Positions 50,001-59,797 of a stretch of 64,000 bases of DNA are shown here, in pieces (position 1 is the first letter of the stretch; every line of letters begins with the position of its first letter). The notes below the pieces were generated by a model that saw only the letters and a list, made by a program, of their open reading frames with translations, searched no databases and had not been told where the DNA came from. The stretch lies in NCBI RefSeq assembly GCF_004210375.1, contig NC_134833.1, forward strand, positions 140,794,127 through 140,858,126, read 5' to 3'. The position numbers were made by a program, and so were the translations under genes. This stretch comes from Tachypleus tridentatus (lineage: Eukaryota; Arthropoda; Merostomata; Xiphosura; Limulidae).

Positions 50001-51495
50001 ATCACCAAAGCACTTGATTACTATTTTAAGAATCCATTATTAATCTATTATAGCAAACAAAAAAAGTAACCTTTATAATAAATATTCAATAAATATGTAT
50101 TTTCTGGTAGCAGAAATGAGAATATGCATTGGGAAAACATGCTAGAATGTGTGCTCTCAGTTCCAGTTCCTAGCATTTTCAAAGCTGCATGAACCAACAA
50201 CTGAGCCCTTTCTTTCATGTAAGTAATCACAATTCATAGTCACACACTAAACTATACAAATTATTGAAAACTGTTTTAACAAAAACTACAGAGAATTAGA
50301 TTACACCTTTTATAATTATAACAAAACATAAGTACTGCAAACTGCCCCCTTCTAAATAAGTACATACTCACTTCTTTTTTTTTTTTTTTGTCTAGGATTG
50401 CATCAATAGCCAGGTTCAAATCCTAGTGAGATCAGAGTGCTTTCAATTTACTGCAGATTGAAAATATGCTCTTAAGAGTAATGGATAAATATATGATTAT
50501 GAAAATATGGTTAACAGCTTATGTTAGGTTATTAGGTTATACTTCCAGTGTCACTCACATGGTCTTAATAACAGTACAAATCAAGGGTTAAGTTCAAGCC
50601 ATAGTAAAGACACAGTTCTTTGGTTCTCTGAGTTCACTTAAATACATTTTCAAAGCAAAATAGAGGAAGAATCTCAAAAAGCTAGTTTTTTCTTTACAAT
50701 ATTACGGTAACTACTGTTCACAACATATGAAGTTCACTAAAACAATGTAAAATTATGAAAAAGTTAAAAAAATATAAACTCCTATAAGTTATGTCAACCA
50801 ATCATATGTTGCTTTTAACCAAAATCATTCATTCATTACAAAAGTTTCTTGCTTGTTCCACCTTATAAAAAATCGACTGAATAAAACTGCTAAAAAGCCT
50901 CCAGTTATATGAAATAAGGAGAGAAAACAAGCTGAATAAATATTATAAGATAACTGAAAGTGTGTGGACAAACTACACGAGGGCCATATACGTGAAAACT
51001 GGTCTTCATGGAAGGTTGAAACTGCACTTTATCCACAATTATATCAATCTGGGAGAAAGGGTCATAGCAAACGATTTGGCGTCAGGTAATGTAGAATAAC
51101 TACAACTGTTTATTTTGAACACTTATGGTGATTTTTTGCTCTCTAATACACAAAATATACTTAATAATACGCTGTACTGTACAGTTGATCTGTTAGTTTT
51201 CTAAAATTCTTATATCAATCTCAATGTTGAACTCTCACTCAGTCCATCACTCAGTGCACAAGAGTTAGACTTAGTTTAGGCAAACCGACTTCTTAATATC
51301 ATTGTTTTGACATTAATGTCGACAAACAGAAAATATAAGGAACAAAGAGGTTAAACCTGCCAATACGTACCTATGAAATTTTGTACGCCATATGTAAAGA
51401 CTTCCAACATAGGTACATGCCAGTAATAAACAAGAACCCACGGCTTTCGAACAATTACTACCTAACAACGTTAACAGCCCTGCAAAGGGCGCCAT
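28818..51495 (-). CDS. RCE1, CAAX prenyl protease 2 (nine exons, complete)
   Basis: RCE1 is a multi-pass ER membrane endopeptidase that removes the -aaX tripeptide from prenylated CAAX proteins (Ras, Rho, lamins), after prenyltransferase and before the methyltransferase ICMT. Nine exons join with consistent phases: 51495-51371, 49119-49014, 47865-47785, 46867-46807, 43385-43327, 36596-36488, 35227-35159, 31544-31482, 29014-28818. The product is 289 residues (human about 329). Landmarks are LACTYVGSLYIWRTK (about 25-39), DHPTTIKKRF (43-52), APFSEEFTFRACMLP (145-159), GVAHLHH (179-185), FQFLYTSLFGVYSAYLFLRT (205-224) and AHAFCNHMGFPDF (233-245). Catalytic residues expected from family knowledge are present: E149 (SEE), H182, H234 and N238, with the same 33-residue E-to-H spacing as human E140-H173. 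An in-frame stop precedes the ATG. The N-terminus is shorter than in human. Confidence 0.97.
29361..29699. repeat. 31-bp minisatellite, 11 copies (RCE1 intron 8)
   Basis: The unit is AATAATGTTGTATCCTGAAA followed by ACAACAACTAG. Eleven near-perfect copies; one (about 29517-29544) is 28 bp, lacking a CAA. Each unit contains an inverted pair, TGTTGT…ACAACA, with a 9-nt loop. Units are adjacent with no unique spacer. Confidence 0.97.
29940..30160. repeat. Degenerate GTAACCATGGTTAC repeats (RCE1 intron 8)
   Basis: Four or five dispersed, diverged copies of a palindromic core (GACCATGGTTACA, AACCAAAGTTACA, AACCATGGTAACA, AACCACGATTACA), followed by CAnAyyTAT. Origin unknown. Confidence 0.45.
30349..30516. 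repeat. SINE-head inverted repeat (long hairpin)
   Basis: Arms at 30349-30418 and 30447-30516, about 70 bp with only a few mismatches around a 28-nt loop. Each arm is a family-1 SINE tRNA-like head in opposite orientation (TTAGAGTGTTCAACTC, ATCTGAGGGTCACAAGTCT). The loop retains the 5' end of the minus-strand head (GAGCCCTGGCATTACC). It lies in RCE1 intron 8, so it would fold in the pre-mRNA. Confidence 0.9.
30903..31024 (-). mobile_element. Family-2 SINE, old (RCE1 intron 8)
   Basis: Degenerate tail, 'GGACTATGTGTCCTGCTCACC', GTATCTTGAG, then 'GAATCACTGGAGGG' (reversed head). Confidence 0.6.
31482..31544 (-). CDS. RCE1 exon 8
   Basis: Strong acceptor (TTTTCTTCTTCTTTAG) and donor (ACAG|GTGAGT). 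Encodes FQFLYTSLFGVYSAYLFLRT, which aligns with human [20 protein letters not shown]. 63 nt, too short to appear as an obvious open frame. Confidence 0.96.
32612..32735 (-). mobile_element. Very old family-1 SINE relic (RCE1 intron 7)
   Basis: TTTTGCACAAAGCTACATGT, then 'TCATCATCAGTAGTTTC' and 'TTGGTCTACTCTTTTC' preserve the order of the SINE body. Strongly diverged. Confidence 0.5.
32838..32972. repeat. Degenerate repeats related to the exon-7 array
   Basis: Three or four copies of CATGACTGAAACATG-type units spaced about 38-45 bp. They resemble the array at 34975-35190 but lie 2.1 kb away within the same intron. Confidence 0.55.
34975..35190. repeat. About 43-bp degenerate tandem array overlapping RCE1 exon 7
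   Basis: Five diverged units; their GACTGAAAC-like cores lie near 34986, 35029, 35074, 35119 and 35161. The last unit contains the 3' end of RCE1 exon 7 and its splice donor (exon boundary at 35159). Read on the minus strand, the units give recurring peptides HAVFQSCKLF, HTMFQSYML, LLCFSCINSL and HAIFLSYKV. Confidence 0.75.
35159..35227 (-). CDS. RCE1 exon 7
   Basis: Acceptor TTTTTTGCAG; donor TCGT|GTAAGT. Encodes HLHHLRERIERSTNTTHAVF plus QS, with catalytic H182 in the AHLHH motif (human AHFHH). The 3' end coincides with one unit of a tandem repeat. Confidence 0.95.
36488..36596 (-). CDS. RCE1 exon 6
   Basis: Acceptor TTTGAAACAG; donor GTTG|GTGAGA. Encodes APFSEEFTFRACMLPILVPC, then FGASLSTVICPLFFGV. 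It contains the catalytic glutamate pair and is the most conserved exon. The plus-strand open frame across it is antisense shadow. Confidence 0.97.
37605..37868 (-). mobile_element. Old family-1 SINE (RCE1 intron 5)
   Basis: CTTTCTGCAAAGCTACTTGA, 'GAAGGCAGCTAGTCAACAC', 'GTGCCCTAACCAACAAGCC': all segments present, many substitutions. Confidence 0.75.
39140..40140. repeat. Degenerate GC-richer repeat block (RCE1 intron 5)
   Basis: A core resembling CAAAACCTGGCAGCATCTGG followed by GATTGTACATCCAGTCCAC…GAAAGAGG recurs at about 39190, 39400, 39550, 39660, 39770 and 40030, with irregular spacing. Base composition is less AT-rich than the flanks. Either a decayed long-unit satellite or an old element with internal repeats. 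Confidence 0.45.
43097..43142 (-). pseudogene. Partial duplicate of RCE1 exon 5
   Basis: Identical to the 3' 46 bases of exon 5, with an intact GTAAGT donor (43091-43096). The 5' 13 bases and the splice acceptor are missing, so it cannot be recognised as a free-standing exon. Its donor could in principle be used from the intact exon 5 just upstream in the transcript. Confidence 0.85.
43327..43385 (-). CDS. RCE1 exon 5
   Basis: Acceptor TTTTTTTTTTAAG; donor ATTGTG|GTAAGT. Encodes SRYWISNMRNLIWLRNHIV, aligned to human RSWARCLTDMRWLRNQVI. 59 nt. Confidence 0.95.
43624..44337. repeat. 357-bp tandem duplication (RCE1 intron 4)
   Basis: 43624-43980 and 43981-44337 look identical throughout, including identical chance 71-codon open frames. 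Either very recent or an assembly duplication. Confidence 0.97.
45030..45370 (+). mobile_element. Penelope-like element, GIY-YIG endonuclease fragment (RCE1 intron 4)
   Basis: CLDCKSVYIGETCKNILTKC, followed by MKHKK…, and later NTKKK and EFIIPK-type residues, follows the C-terminal GIY-YIG endonuclease of Penelope-like elements (C..C…VYIGET-R-L–R–EH). Only the 3' part survives and it is decayed. Confidence 0.7.
46807..46867 (-). CDS. RCE1 exon 4
   Basis: Acceptor after a long T run (TTTCATAG); donor TTAA|GTAAGT. Encodes VLFSGPLLLHYLDGVCSLYL, aligned to human ILFLGPLMQLSMD. 61 nt, phase 0 in and 1 out. Confidence 0.93.
47785..47865 (-). CDS. RCE1 exon 3
   Basis: Acceptor TTTTTTTTTTAAG; donor ACAATG|GTAAGT. 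Encodes RGSLPTLLGFRWKGLLQAFV, then LPLGLTM, aligned to human [21 protein letters not shown]. 81 nt, phase 0 to 0. Confidence 0.94.
49014..49119 (-). CDS. RCE1 exon 2
   Basis: Acceptor CTTCCACACAG; donor GGAGAG|GTAAGT. Encodes DHPTTIKKRFVSVLMMGVVS, then PLFVVFCSDKTYFGE, aligned to human [20 protein letters not shown]. 106 nt. Confidence 0.96.
51371..51495 (-). CDS. RCE1 exon 1
   Basis: ATG at 51495 with an in-frame TAG upstream; donor CATAG|GTACGT. Encodes MAPFAGLLTLLGSN… and the first membrane span ending LACTYVGSLYIWRTKFH, which aligns with human LACSYVGSLYVWKSELP. The N-terminus is shorter than in mammals. Confidence 0.96.
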
Positions 51496-51500
51496 GATAG

Positions 51501-51515
51501 TCACTCCATCCGCAT
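51501..51515 (-). promoter_or_regulatory. Four-codon upstream open frame of RCE1
   Basis: ATGCGGATGGAGTGA (M-R-M-E-stop) ends five bases before the RCE1 start codon, in another frame. If it is in the transcript it could lower initiation at the main ATG or require reinitiation. The transcription start is not visible, so inclusion is inferred. Confidence 0.4.
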
Positions 51516-51772
51516 AGAGGCGCTACTATCAAAAAACGTTTGCTATTCCACTCACGAAATTACACTGTAAATTGTGTTTTTATTTTGATAAGTTATACAA
51601 AAGCCATCATTAATACGTTCTTGTTTGTTTATTATGGATACTTAGACAAAACTACACAAAAGCTACCCTTTATTACTGTTAATAACTTCAAACTGATGGT
51701 CTATAGCACAAGTAAATAGTCAAAAGAACCTAGAGTCCATTCTTTGGTTCCTTTCTTAAACACTTCACTTAC

Positions 51773-52019
51773 TTGTTTGTTCTGAATTTCGCGCAAAGCT
51801 ACACGAAGGCTATCTGCGCTATCCGTCCTTAATTCTGTAGTGTAAGATAACAGGGAAGGCAGCTAGTCATCACCATCCACCGCCAACTCTTTTACCAACG
51901 AATAGTGGGATTCACAGTCACATTATAACACCACCATGGCTGAAAGGGTGAGCACGTTTGATGGGACGGGGATTCAAAACCATGACCCTCAGATTACGAG
52001 TCGAGTGCCTTAACAGGCC
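51773..52019 (-). mobile_element. Family-1 SINE, nearly full length
   Basis: TGTTCTGAATTTCGCGCAAA through ACGAGTCGAGTGCCTTAA; head slightly deleted at its 5' end. Confidence 0.9.
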
Positions 52020-52022
52020 GTG

Positions 52023-52212
52023 TATTTGTTTGTTTGTTGAAATTTGTGCAAAGCTACTCGAGGGAAACCTGTGATATCCATCCCTAATTTTGGAGTGACA
52101 GTCTAGAAAGAAGTCAGTTAGTCAATATTGCCTACCGCCAATTTTTGGACTACTCTTTATCAATGAATAGCGAGATTAATCGAAACGTTACGACGCTCTC
52201 ACTGCTGCAAAG
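52023..52212 (-). mobile_element. Family-1 SINE, truncated, adjacent to the previous one
   Basis: TTTGTTTGTTTGTTGAAATT tail, body to 'CGACGCTCTCACTGCTGC'; head missing. Older than its neighbour. Confidence 0.85.
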
Positions 52213-52633
52213 ACTAACAGAAGTTCCAGTTTTTTTTATCTTTATATGATGTAAGAAGTATGTTCAACATAAAATGACCTCCAGATGTGTTGAAGTTTGG
52301 TCCTCTTTGGATTATCAAACTTTCGAGGATTCTTCTTTTGACATAATTAGTAGTTATATGTATCATACTGATTGATTTCCAGTTTATGATCAAATTCTCA
52401 TTTACGTAAAAATAGCATCATTTGTTTGACAGTTTTTAACATCTGTATTTGTGTGTCGCGAGTTTGGTATCTAAATGTTTTACCTGTTTCGCCAAAATAA
52501 AAATTTTGGCCATTGTATATTTACCTAATATTATAATAGTTTTTTGCCAGAACTGATTAACTACCTAATACATTTTATTTTTGGAAGCTATAAAATTAAA
52601 AAAAATTCTGAACAAGAACTTGGTTTGTTAAGC
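52213..52633. other. Intergenic, nothing recognised
   Basis: Non-repetitive AT-rich DNA between two SINEs upstream of RCE1. Confidence 0.4.
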
Positions 52634-52861
52634 TTCTTTTGAACTTCGCGCAAAGTTATACGAGGGCTATCTGCACTAGCCGTCCCTAATTTAGTACTGT
52701 CAGACTAGAGGAAAGGCAATTAGCCATCACCACCCACAGCCAACCCTTTTACCAACGAATGGCAGGATTGACCGTCACATAATAACGCCCCCACAGCTGA
52801 AATGGCGAGCATATTTGGTGTGACGGGGATTCGAATTCGCGACCACCTGGTCATGCCGGGG
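52634..52861 (-). mobile_element. Family-1 SINE with an internal head deletion
   Basis: Complete tail and body. The head runs from 'GGGGATTCGAATTCGCGACC' straight to CACCTGGTCATGCCGGG, so the anticodon-arm segment is missing. Confidence 0.88.
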
Positions 52862-53630
52862 CTGAACAAGTACTTGCAAAGTGATTTCAGAACTAGAAGA
52901 GAACAAAAGAACGTGTTTGAATATACATGTTATCGTCATTATATAAATGCATGATTTTATTGTATCATGTCAAATATATTCAGTTAAATTCAAACCAGTG
53001 TATTGTGGTTTGTGAAACCCAGACATTTTTACCAGCAATATATTTGCAGCCAAGCTGCTTTGCGACAGCGCTAAATTTACGGATTTACAACGCTAAAATC
53101 CAGAATTTGATTCCACATAGTGGACACAACAGATTGTGCAATGTGATTTTGTTCAAAAAAAACAAAAAACAATGCAATTTTCTTTAACACGTGGAATGAC
53201 AAAATACGATTATAAACAACCCACTAGACAATCATATTGCATATACTCTCATTCGAAAGAATTGAGTTCGCTGTACATTTTATATATTTTAATCACTGTT
53301 TTTAAGAAAATAATTGCTGAACTGTTTCACCGGACATGTACTAATAAATAAGAAAAACAACAAAAAACACGACTGTTATTAATGTAAAATTAAATTATCC
53401 AGAAAGTTTCACAAATAATACTACACACGAATTTACACGTGAAAAACTAATTTTTCTTAACCCTAGCTTCGGAAGTTAACCAGGCTCACATTTATTCTGG
53501 ACCTGAGTATGTAATTGTCGGCGATCTTACTAAAAATATGTTAGAAACAGTGATGTCGATAAAACCCACTTGTAGAGAAATATATATGTAAAACGAACCG
53601 TTTTTGTAAACCGTTTTTACATGTTAGAAT
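52862..53630. other. Intergenic, nothing recognised
   Basis: Two overlapping plus-strand frames (52927-53187 and 53136-53351) show no family resemblance and lie in AT-rich DNA. I do not call them genes. Confidence 0.4.
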
Positions 53631-53787
53631 TGTTTGTTTTGAATTTCGCGCAAAGCAACACGAGGGTTATCTGCGCTAGCCGTCCCTCATTTAGCAGTGT
53701 ACAACTAAATGTAAGGCAGCTAGTCATCACCGCCCACCACCAACTCTTGGGCTACTCTTTTACCAACGAACTGTGGGATTGACCGTA
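53631..53787 (-). mobile_element. Family-1 SINE cut off by the direct repeat
   Basis: Tail and body to 'GTGGGATTGACCGTA', then an abrupt switch to the start of the 2.26-kb repeat. The rest of the SINE does not reappear after the repeat. Confidence 0.88.
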
Positions 53788-53947
53788 ATTGTGTATCTAA
53801 CAGCTTTCTATCGATCTATTAATATTTTGGGGAAAGAATGTCCAGATTAATCGTGAGATTGTATGTGTAAAAGATAATTGTGGTTTGGTTTGGCTTTCTG
53901 AGGATGTGAAAAATTTGCGATGTTTCTATCACGTGCTAAGTTTTGCT

Positions 53948-54187
53948 TGTTTGTTTGTTGATTTCGCACAAAGCTACTCGAGGGCTATCTGTGCTAGCCG
54001 TCCCTAATTTAGCAGTGTAAGACTAGAGGGAAGGCAGCTAGTCATCACCACCCACCGCCAACTCTTGGGCTACTCTTTACCAACGAATAGTGGGATTGAC
54101 CGTCACATTATACACCCCCCACGGCTGGGAGGGCGAGCATGTTTAGCGCGACGCGGGCGCGAACCCGCGACCCTCGAATTACGAGTC
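53948..54187 (-). mobile_element. Family-1 SINE with perfect 13-bp target duplication
   Basis: Flanked by GCTAAGTTTTGCT at 53935-53947 and 54188-54200. Copy 1 of the direct repeat has the essentially uninterrupted site (GCTAAGTTTCTGCT). The SINE is 5'-truncated inside the tRNA-like head. It inserted after the 2.26-kb repeat was duplicated. Confidence 0.95.
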
Positions 54188-54564
54188 GCTAAGTTTTGCT
54201 TCCTCAGTACCTATCCCGTACAGCAAGAATACCATGACGAAAGTTGGGCGTTTTTATATAACCTTTGAGGCAAGTAAGTGTTCACATTTTGAAATGGTCA
54301 TTTACTTATTGTTGTATTCTGAGAAAATCGTGCTGTATTTTTAATTAAATTTGTCATAGAAAATTTTAATACAGATGTTACATGATACAAAGTTGAGTAC
54401 GCAAATTTTTAGATTGTTACATTAAAAATAAACTCACCAAAACTGTTCTTTTGTAAATATTAGTGGAAAAATATATTTTTCTGGTTTTGTTACATTTAGA
54501 TAAGCTAAGTTGAACATCCACTTACTTAAAAAAACAACAACAAAACATTACAACCCTGTCATCA

Positions 54565-54652
54565 TTGTTTTTTGCGCAAAGCTACGTAGTGGGCTCTCTG
54601 CACCCCATCCACCATGGAGAATCGAACTCCGAATTTTAGCACATTAATGTCC
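54565..54652 (-). mobile_element. Family-2 SINE inside the direct repeat
   Basis: Counterpart of 26202-26290. Confidence 0.7.
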
Positions 54653-54855
54653 ATAAATTTATTGTTTACCCACTATTTATTGATATGAGATCAAAAAAGT
54701 ATTTTAGGGTGCGATATTAAATCTTACGAAAACTTCTTTGTAAACATCAGTAAACGGATGTCAGTTCTCTCTGGTTTTGTACAATTTACATAGACATTTC
54801 AGGAAAGATTATTCAAATAGCATATTTTTATAAATAAAGCCAGTCATCGTGTCTA

Positions 54856-55113
54856 GGCTCGGCATGGCCAGGTGGGTTAAGGCGTGCGACTCGTAATCTG
54901 AGGGTCGCGGGTTCGCATCCCCGTCGCGCCAAACATGCTCGCCCTTTTAACCGTGGGGGCGTTATAAATGTGACGGTCAATCCCACTAATCGTTGGTAAA
55001 ATAGCACAAGAATTGGCGGTGGGTGGTGATGACTGCCTTTCCTCTAGTCTTACACTGCTAAAAGCGCAGATAGCCCTCGAGTAGCTTTGCGCAAAATTCA
55101 AAAACAAACAAAT
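54856..55113 (+). mobile_element. Family-1 SINE inside the direct repeat
   Basis: Counterpart of 26492-26748, with a better-preserved head (AGGGTCGCGGGTTCGCATCC). Confidence 0.9.
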
Positions 55114-55805
55114 CGTGGCGTCTATCCGAGTGTTTGTCTGATCTCTGTACAACCACTTCCTGCGCTGCGTTTAAAAAGCTATGCACACAGGTAAAACCCA
55201 ACATTCACTTTTGAAAATGGGAATGAATAATATTAATACAAAATTCATTTGACAAGCAGGATATTCTACATTAAACTGTTAGGAATAAACCACATTACCA
55301 TTCACATTCCAAAATGTGACATAACTTACTAAAAATGTAGGTTTACCGTATGTTACTATTCAGTGGTTCTTAACATGACTGAAATAAGCAACAATTACTT
55401 TTCACTATAGGCGGTATAAGTTGTTCAGAGCTTTAGCTCCAAGTGAAACTCAATTAACCTTAACTTTTCCCGTCACTGGGGACGGTTAGTTTTGCTTGTA
55501 TCAGAATAGATGAAATTACTTTGTGTTTGGACTGAATCAGTTTATTTCTCGAACACTGTATAAATTTAAATAATAATAAAAAGAACATTTGATTTATATA
55601 ATTATTGTTTCTTATTAAGGAAAGCCCAAATAAACGAATATATATACTATTTGATTTACAATAAAATGTGAATTGTGTAAACATTGCATTGATACACGTG
55701 TTTTACCTGATTAAAAAAAAAACACCTCATTAAAGACACAGTTCTGGTTTTACTTGATATGTGTCATTTTTTCCCTAATGTTTATCTTCTGTTCATGAAT
55801 AACTA

Positions 55806-55950
55806 TTTACCAACAAATAGTGGGATTGACTATCACATTATAATGCCTCCACGACTGAAAGGGCGAGCATGCATGGTGCAATGGGGAATTGAACTCGTAA
55901 CCCTTGGATTACAAGTCGAGTGCTTTAACCACCTGGCCATGGTGAGCCTT
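55806..55950 (-). mobile_element. Family-1 SINE, head half only
   Basis: Counterpart of the head half of 27620-27850; the tail half was removed by the deletion private to this copy. Confidence 0.85.
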
Positions 55951-56404
55951 CTCTCACTGTTGTAATTAAATATGATACGTTTTCTTATATGACAATTCGT
56001 CAATGGAGTAAAATTATATGATGAACAAACATAACTAAAATATATGTTAAACAACAGGGTCTGTGTTGTTTAATATGAATATTAAAGTTTTCATTTCATG
56101 ATAATGAAATGCTAGAATTGTTTTACCCACGCTATTTACTAAATGTAAAACATTTTGGAAACACAAGATGGCAATATTATGGCTCATCTGCTGTGGCATA
56201 ATCACGAGTGGAAATGGGCGGGCTACAAAGTACCCACTCAACACCAAGAATTACCTATTTAGTTGGGTTTTTTCCTAGTTCTCTACAACTTGCTTTCAAA
56301 GAAATTTATGCCTCCTGTCTGTCAATTGTGATTCCTGGCCCAATCAAAATTTTGCACTTGGCTAAGCCATTGCTTTTATTATTTGTAGCTATAAAGTGGA
56401 AAGG

Positions 56405-56528
56405 TTTGTGTGTCTGTTTTAGAACAAAGCCACAATAGGCTATCTCTTGTGTCCATCACAGGGAATCAAACTTTGGATTCTAGCATTCTAAGTCTACAAA
56501 CATACTGCTGTTCCACTCACCAGGAGAC
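56405..56528 (-). mobile_element. Family-2 SINE
   Basis: TTAGAACAAAGCCACAATAG, 'GTGTCCATCACAGGGAATC', 'TTCTAGCATTCTAAGTC', then TGTTCCACTCACCAGGAG (reversed head). Confidence 0.75.
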
Positions 56529-56880
56529 AAGTATAGAAGGATTTTAAGGGCAATTAATGCAGTTAATATGGATTTGATCTTGATAGGCTACATACATTAA
56601 AAGAAAGTCATCAAGGAAACGAAAGCAGAGAAATAGGGGCATTCTAGGTGTTTAAAAGATTCCAGGCTCAGGTTAATATGTGTGAGAGTTTACAACATTT
56701 CAGTATGATATGATTCTTTTAAAGCATTAATTTGGAATTTGGAGCATGGAACCCAGTGTGAAAGTCTGTGCAAAAATAATTTCAAGAAACAACAACAAAA
56801 CAAAGATCTGCAAACGAAAAAAAGATGCCTTCACTTTGAAACAAATGGCTTAGATGTGGATGTAGTTTATTCAGTCATTA

Positions 56881-57143
56881 AAATTTGAATTTTGTGCAAA
56901 GCTACACAAGGGCTATCTGTGCTATTATCCCTTATTAAGCAGTGTAAGACTAGACATACGACAGCTAGTCATCACCACCCACTGCCAACTGTTGGTCTAA
57001 TCTTTTGTCCATGAAGTGGGATTGACCATAACCTTATAATGCTCCATGGCTTAAAGAATGAGATGTTTGGAATGATGGGGGTTCAAACCCACAACCCACA
57101 TGTTGAGAGATAAACCTCCTAACCACCTGTAATGCAGGGCCTG
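56881..57143 (-). mobile_element. Family-1 SINE, moderately old, near full length
   Basis: TTTTGTGCAAAGCTACACAA through 'CACCTGTAATGCAGGGCC'. Confidence 0.85.
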
Positions 57144-59797
57144 AGCTTTTTTGGACATAACCAGGTCAATACTAGTAACACGATACAAATTCTGCTGGGC
57201 TTTTCTTTTTGAGTCTTCAATTTAATACACACATGAAAATGTCTTGCCAATCTTTTATTTTGTTTTAGTTTATTTTCAAAGATTACAAGTTTCAAAAGGC
57301 CAGCAAGTAGTTATGGAGATAATTATAAATGTCACATGTATCCATAAAATTCTACATGGTACTATGTAATATATATATATACACAAATGTTTCCTTTCAT
57401 TATATTTATCAAAAAAAAAGTCATTACAACATCACAAAGCTGAAAATCATTAATAAACATTTTCCGATATTTGTGAATATCAGGCAAGTTTTCTATAAGT
57501 CTTAAAGGAAAATGTTTATGAATTTTTAAAGATCTGTTGGCACAAATCTGTCACTTTTCTCTGAGAAGATAGTTATTATGATCAAGGAAACTATACGTTA
57601 AATATAAACGAATAAAACTGATATACTGACAAATGTATACGTGTTAATAATTGTTAAATAGAATTGAAAAATCATCTAGTATTCAGCCTTTCTTTTGCTG
57701 CTTATGTAAACCTGCAAAATGTTGCACAAACTGTTTACATCACATAATGTCAGCTGCAGTTGAAGGGTTAAAAAATAATTTTAGTAATCAGTGTTTGAAC
57801 AGTGAAAAATTTAACATCTTTTATGTAATTAAAACACAACAAACAAAATCAATAAAATCTAAACTGGTCTGTATCTGTGTTGTAAATAATTGTAAGAGAG
57901 TCTCTTTTTATTAACACTACTTGTTTGTTTGTATCAAACTGTACATTTACTGCAAGAGATAATATTTGATGCTTATATTTATACATTCAGGATACAAAGA
58001 TTTTGAATTTCAACCCTATCATTTTATGACTCACAAATGTCAAATTGTATTATTCTACTCCAACACAACATGTATGAGATTTCTCACAAGAAATATAAGA
58101 TTCACTATGATATAAATATTCCTTTAATTTTAAAACTTTCGTGAACAGATTTGAAAGCTGATACACAATTTAGTACTTGTTCTTATAAGAAAAACAAAGT
58201 AATCAGATATGATTGAGCTATATTTTTCTGCTATATATTTTTGTCTAACTGTCACCTTTTTTTTCTAAAACTGAAATAAGGTTATGTATATCAATCAAGT
58301 TTTTAACAGCATTTCTTGCATGTGTAATGCCACAGGAAAGGTTTATTTGAAAGTAATTATGACACTGATACATACTGATTTTGTCACACTCACAAATAAT
58401 ATAGATTAAAGAATTTAGTGGGAATAAGAAAACCAAAATGACTAAAAAATTTATCATCAAATATATTACACAACTTTTAATTTTCATAAGAATAGTTTTA
58501 GGTGTTATCACTACATAATTTTTAGTTGAGACAATAGTGACAGCAAGTTGTAACTATATGTAATAATTGTTACCTTCTTAATTCACTTTCTGGAAACAAA
58601 AGTTAATAGAAATTTCACCAAAGTTATAAGTCACTAAACATCTGCATTTGCTTGATGTAACCCTGTTTCCATATTAGATAATCAACTAAAATAATTAACC
58701 CCTACTGTATTATAAATACTAGTAAAAATTGTATGAAATGGTAAACATTAATTTACTAATCTCTAGGTTGCAAAACAAACAGATGTCATGATATATTTAA
58801 AAAATTATTTTCCTTTGTCCTTTGACTCTTTTTCCTTAACCTCAAAAAGATGAAATGCCAACCAGAAGTAAACCTTGAAGTCTCCTCACTATTCGTGTAA
58901 CTCATTTAATTTTAAGTATTGAAATACAATTAATTAAACAATATTTTTTTTTTTCTGTAGAACCTAATCTAGTACACTGAGAAGAAATGGCATATAACTT
59001 AAAGACAGGCCACTGTTTGTCTGGTTGGAAGATCATGGCCATTGAAAAACTATTACTAACTGCTTATTGTTCACTTTAACGTAAAATTACCCCCCCCCAA
59101 AAAAAAAAAAATAAAACTTGATATTTTACAGCCTACTTAATGATACCTGTACTTCAAGATTAAGTTGATACAAAAACAAAAAAATGTGTATGTTTCTATA
59201 TGTTGTTAATCAATCAATGTAACTTACTGATGAAACATAAAACCATCATATCTTATCTAAGTGACCTGGACAAAGCAACAAACTCTTGTAACCCTCATTA
59301 ACGTATAACACACACAAGTAAAACAAAACCAGAAATCCAGCTGTTTTTACTTGTTCAGTTTTTGTTTTGTTTTTACATAGACTTACACACGGATGTACTG
59401 AAACTGAATTCTCTGTCTGAGCAAGTTTTTCTTCTTTTTTTAATTTCATTTTTCTTGGCTCAAATGTGTCTGGTAAATCATCAGGTCTCTTCTTTTTAAA
59501 GAAATATCATTCTGTTTATAGGTACATTAGGAAGAGAATGAAAACATTGAAATACCTAATCGGTGATAATTTAGTTCAACAGAATACTTATCTTTCAAAA
59601 TATTATCAAGACAAAGAATAGTTGGAAATTTAACCAACCTTATGTAGGTAGGGGAACCAGTGCAAAAATTCACTCATCCATGTTCAGTGTGCAAGTTACC
59701 TTTGAAGTGCTCCATTTTGTTTACTTAATTCCCCTTGGTTCACTTCTTTTATTCAAAATAACTGTAACCATAGTAACCTTGCAGCATTAGTTTTTCC
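57144..59797. other. Intergenic / 3' flank, nothing recognised
   Basis: AT-rich, with poly-A/T runs and microsatellite-like patches (for example ATATAT near 57370). An 88-codon minus-strand frame at 58245-58511 has no family resemblance. Confidence 0.45.

Larger units (their letters stand above)
53788..56046. repeat. 2.26-kb direct repeat, copy 2 (5' side of RCE1)
   Basis: Nearly identical to 25677-27949, same orientation, 28.1 kb apart. Differences are a private SINE insertion at 53948-54187, a deletion of about 270 bp near 55800, scattered substitutions and small indels. Confidence 0.92.

Noticed and set aside
25677-56046. The two 2.26-kb repeats as long terminal repeats of one giant element
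   Set aside because: The DNA between them is the host RCE1 gene with conserved introns. The repeats lack typical LTR ends and flanking target duplications.
58245-58511. An 88-codon minus-strand frame with one hydrophobic segment
   Set aside because: It was considered as a chemoreceptor or terminal exon, but there is no family motif and no neighbouring exon in phase.
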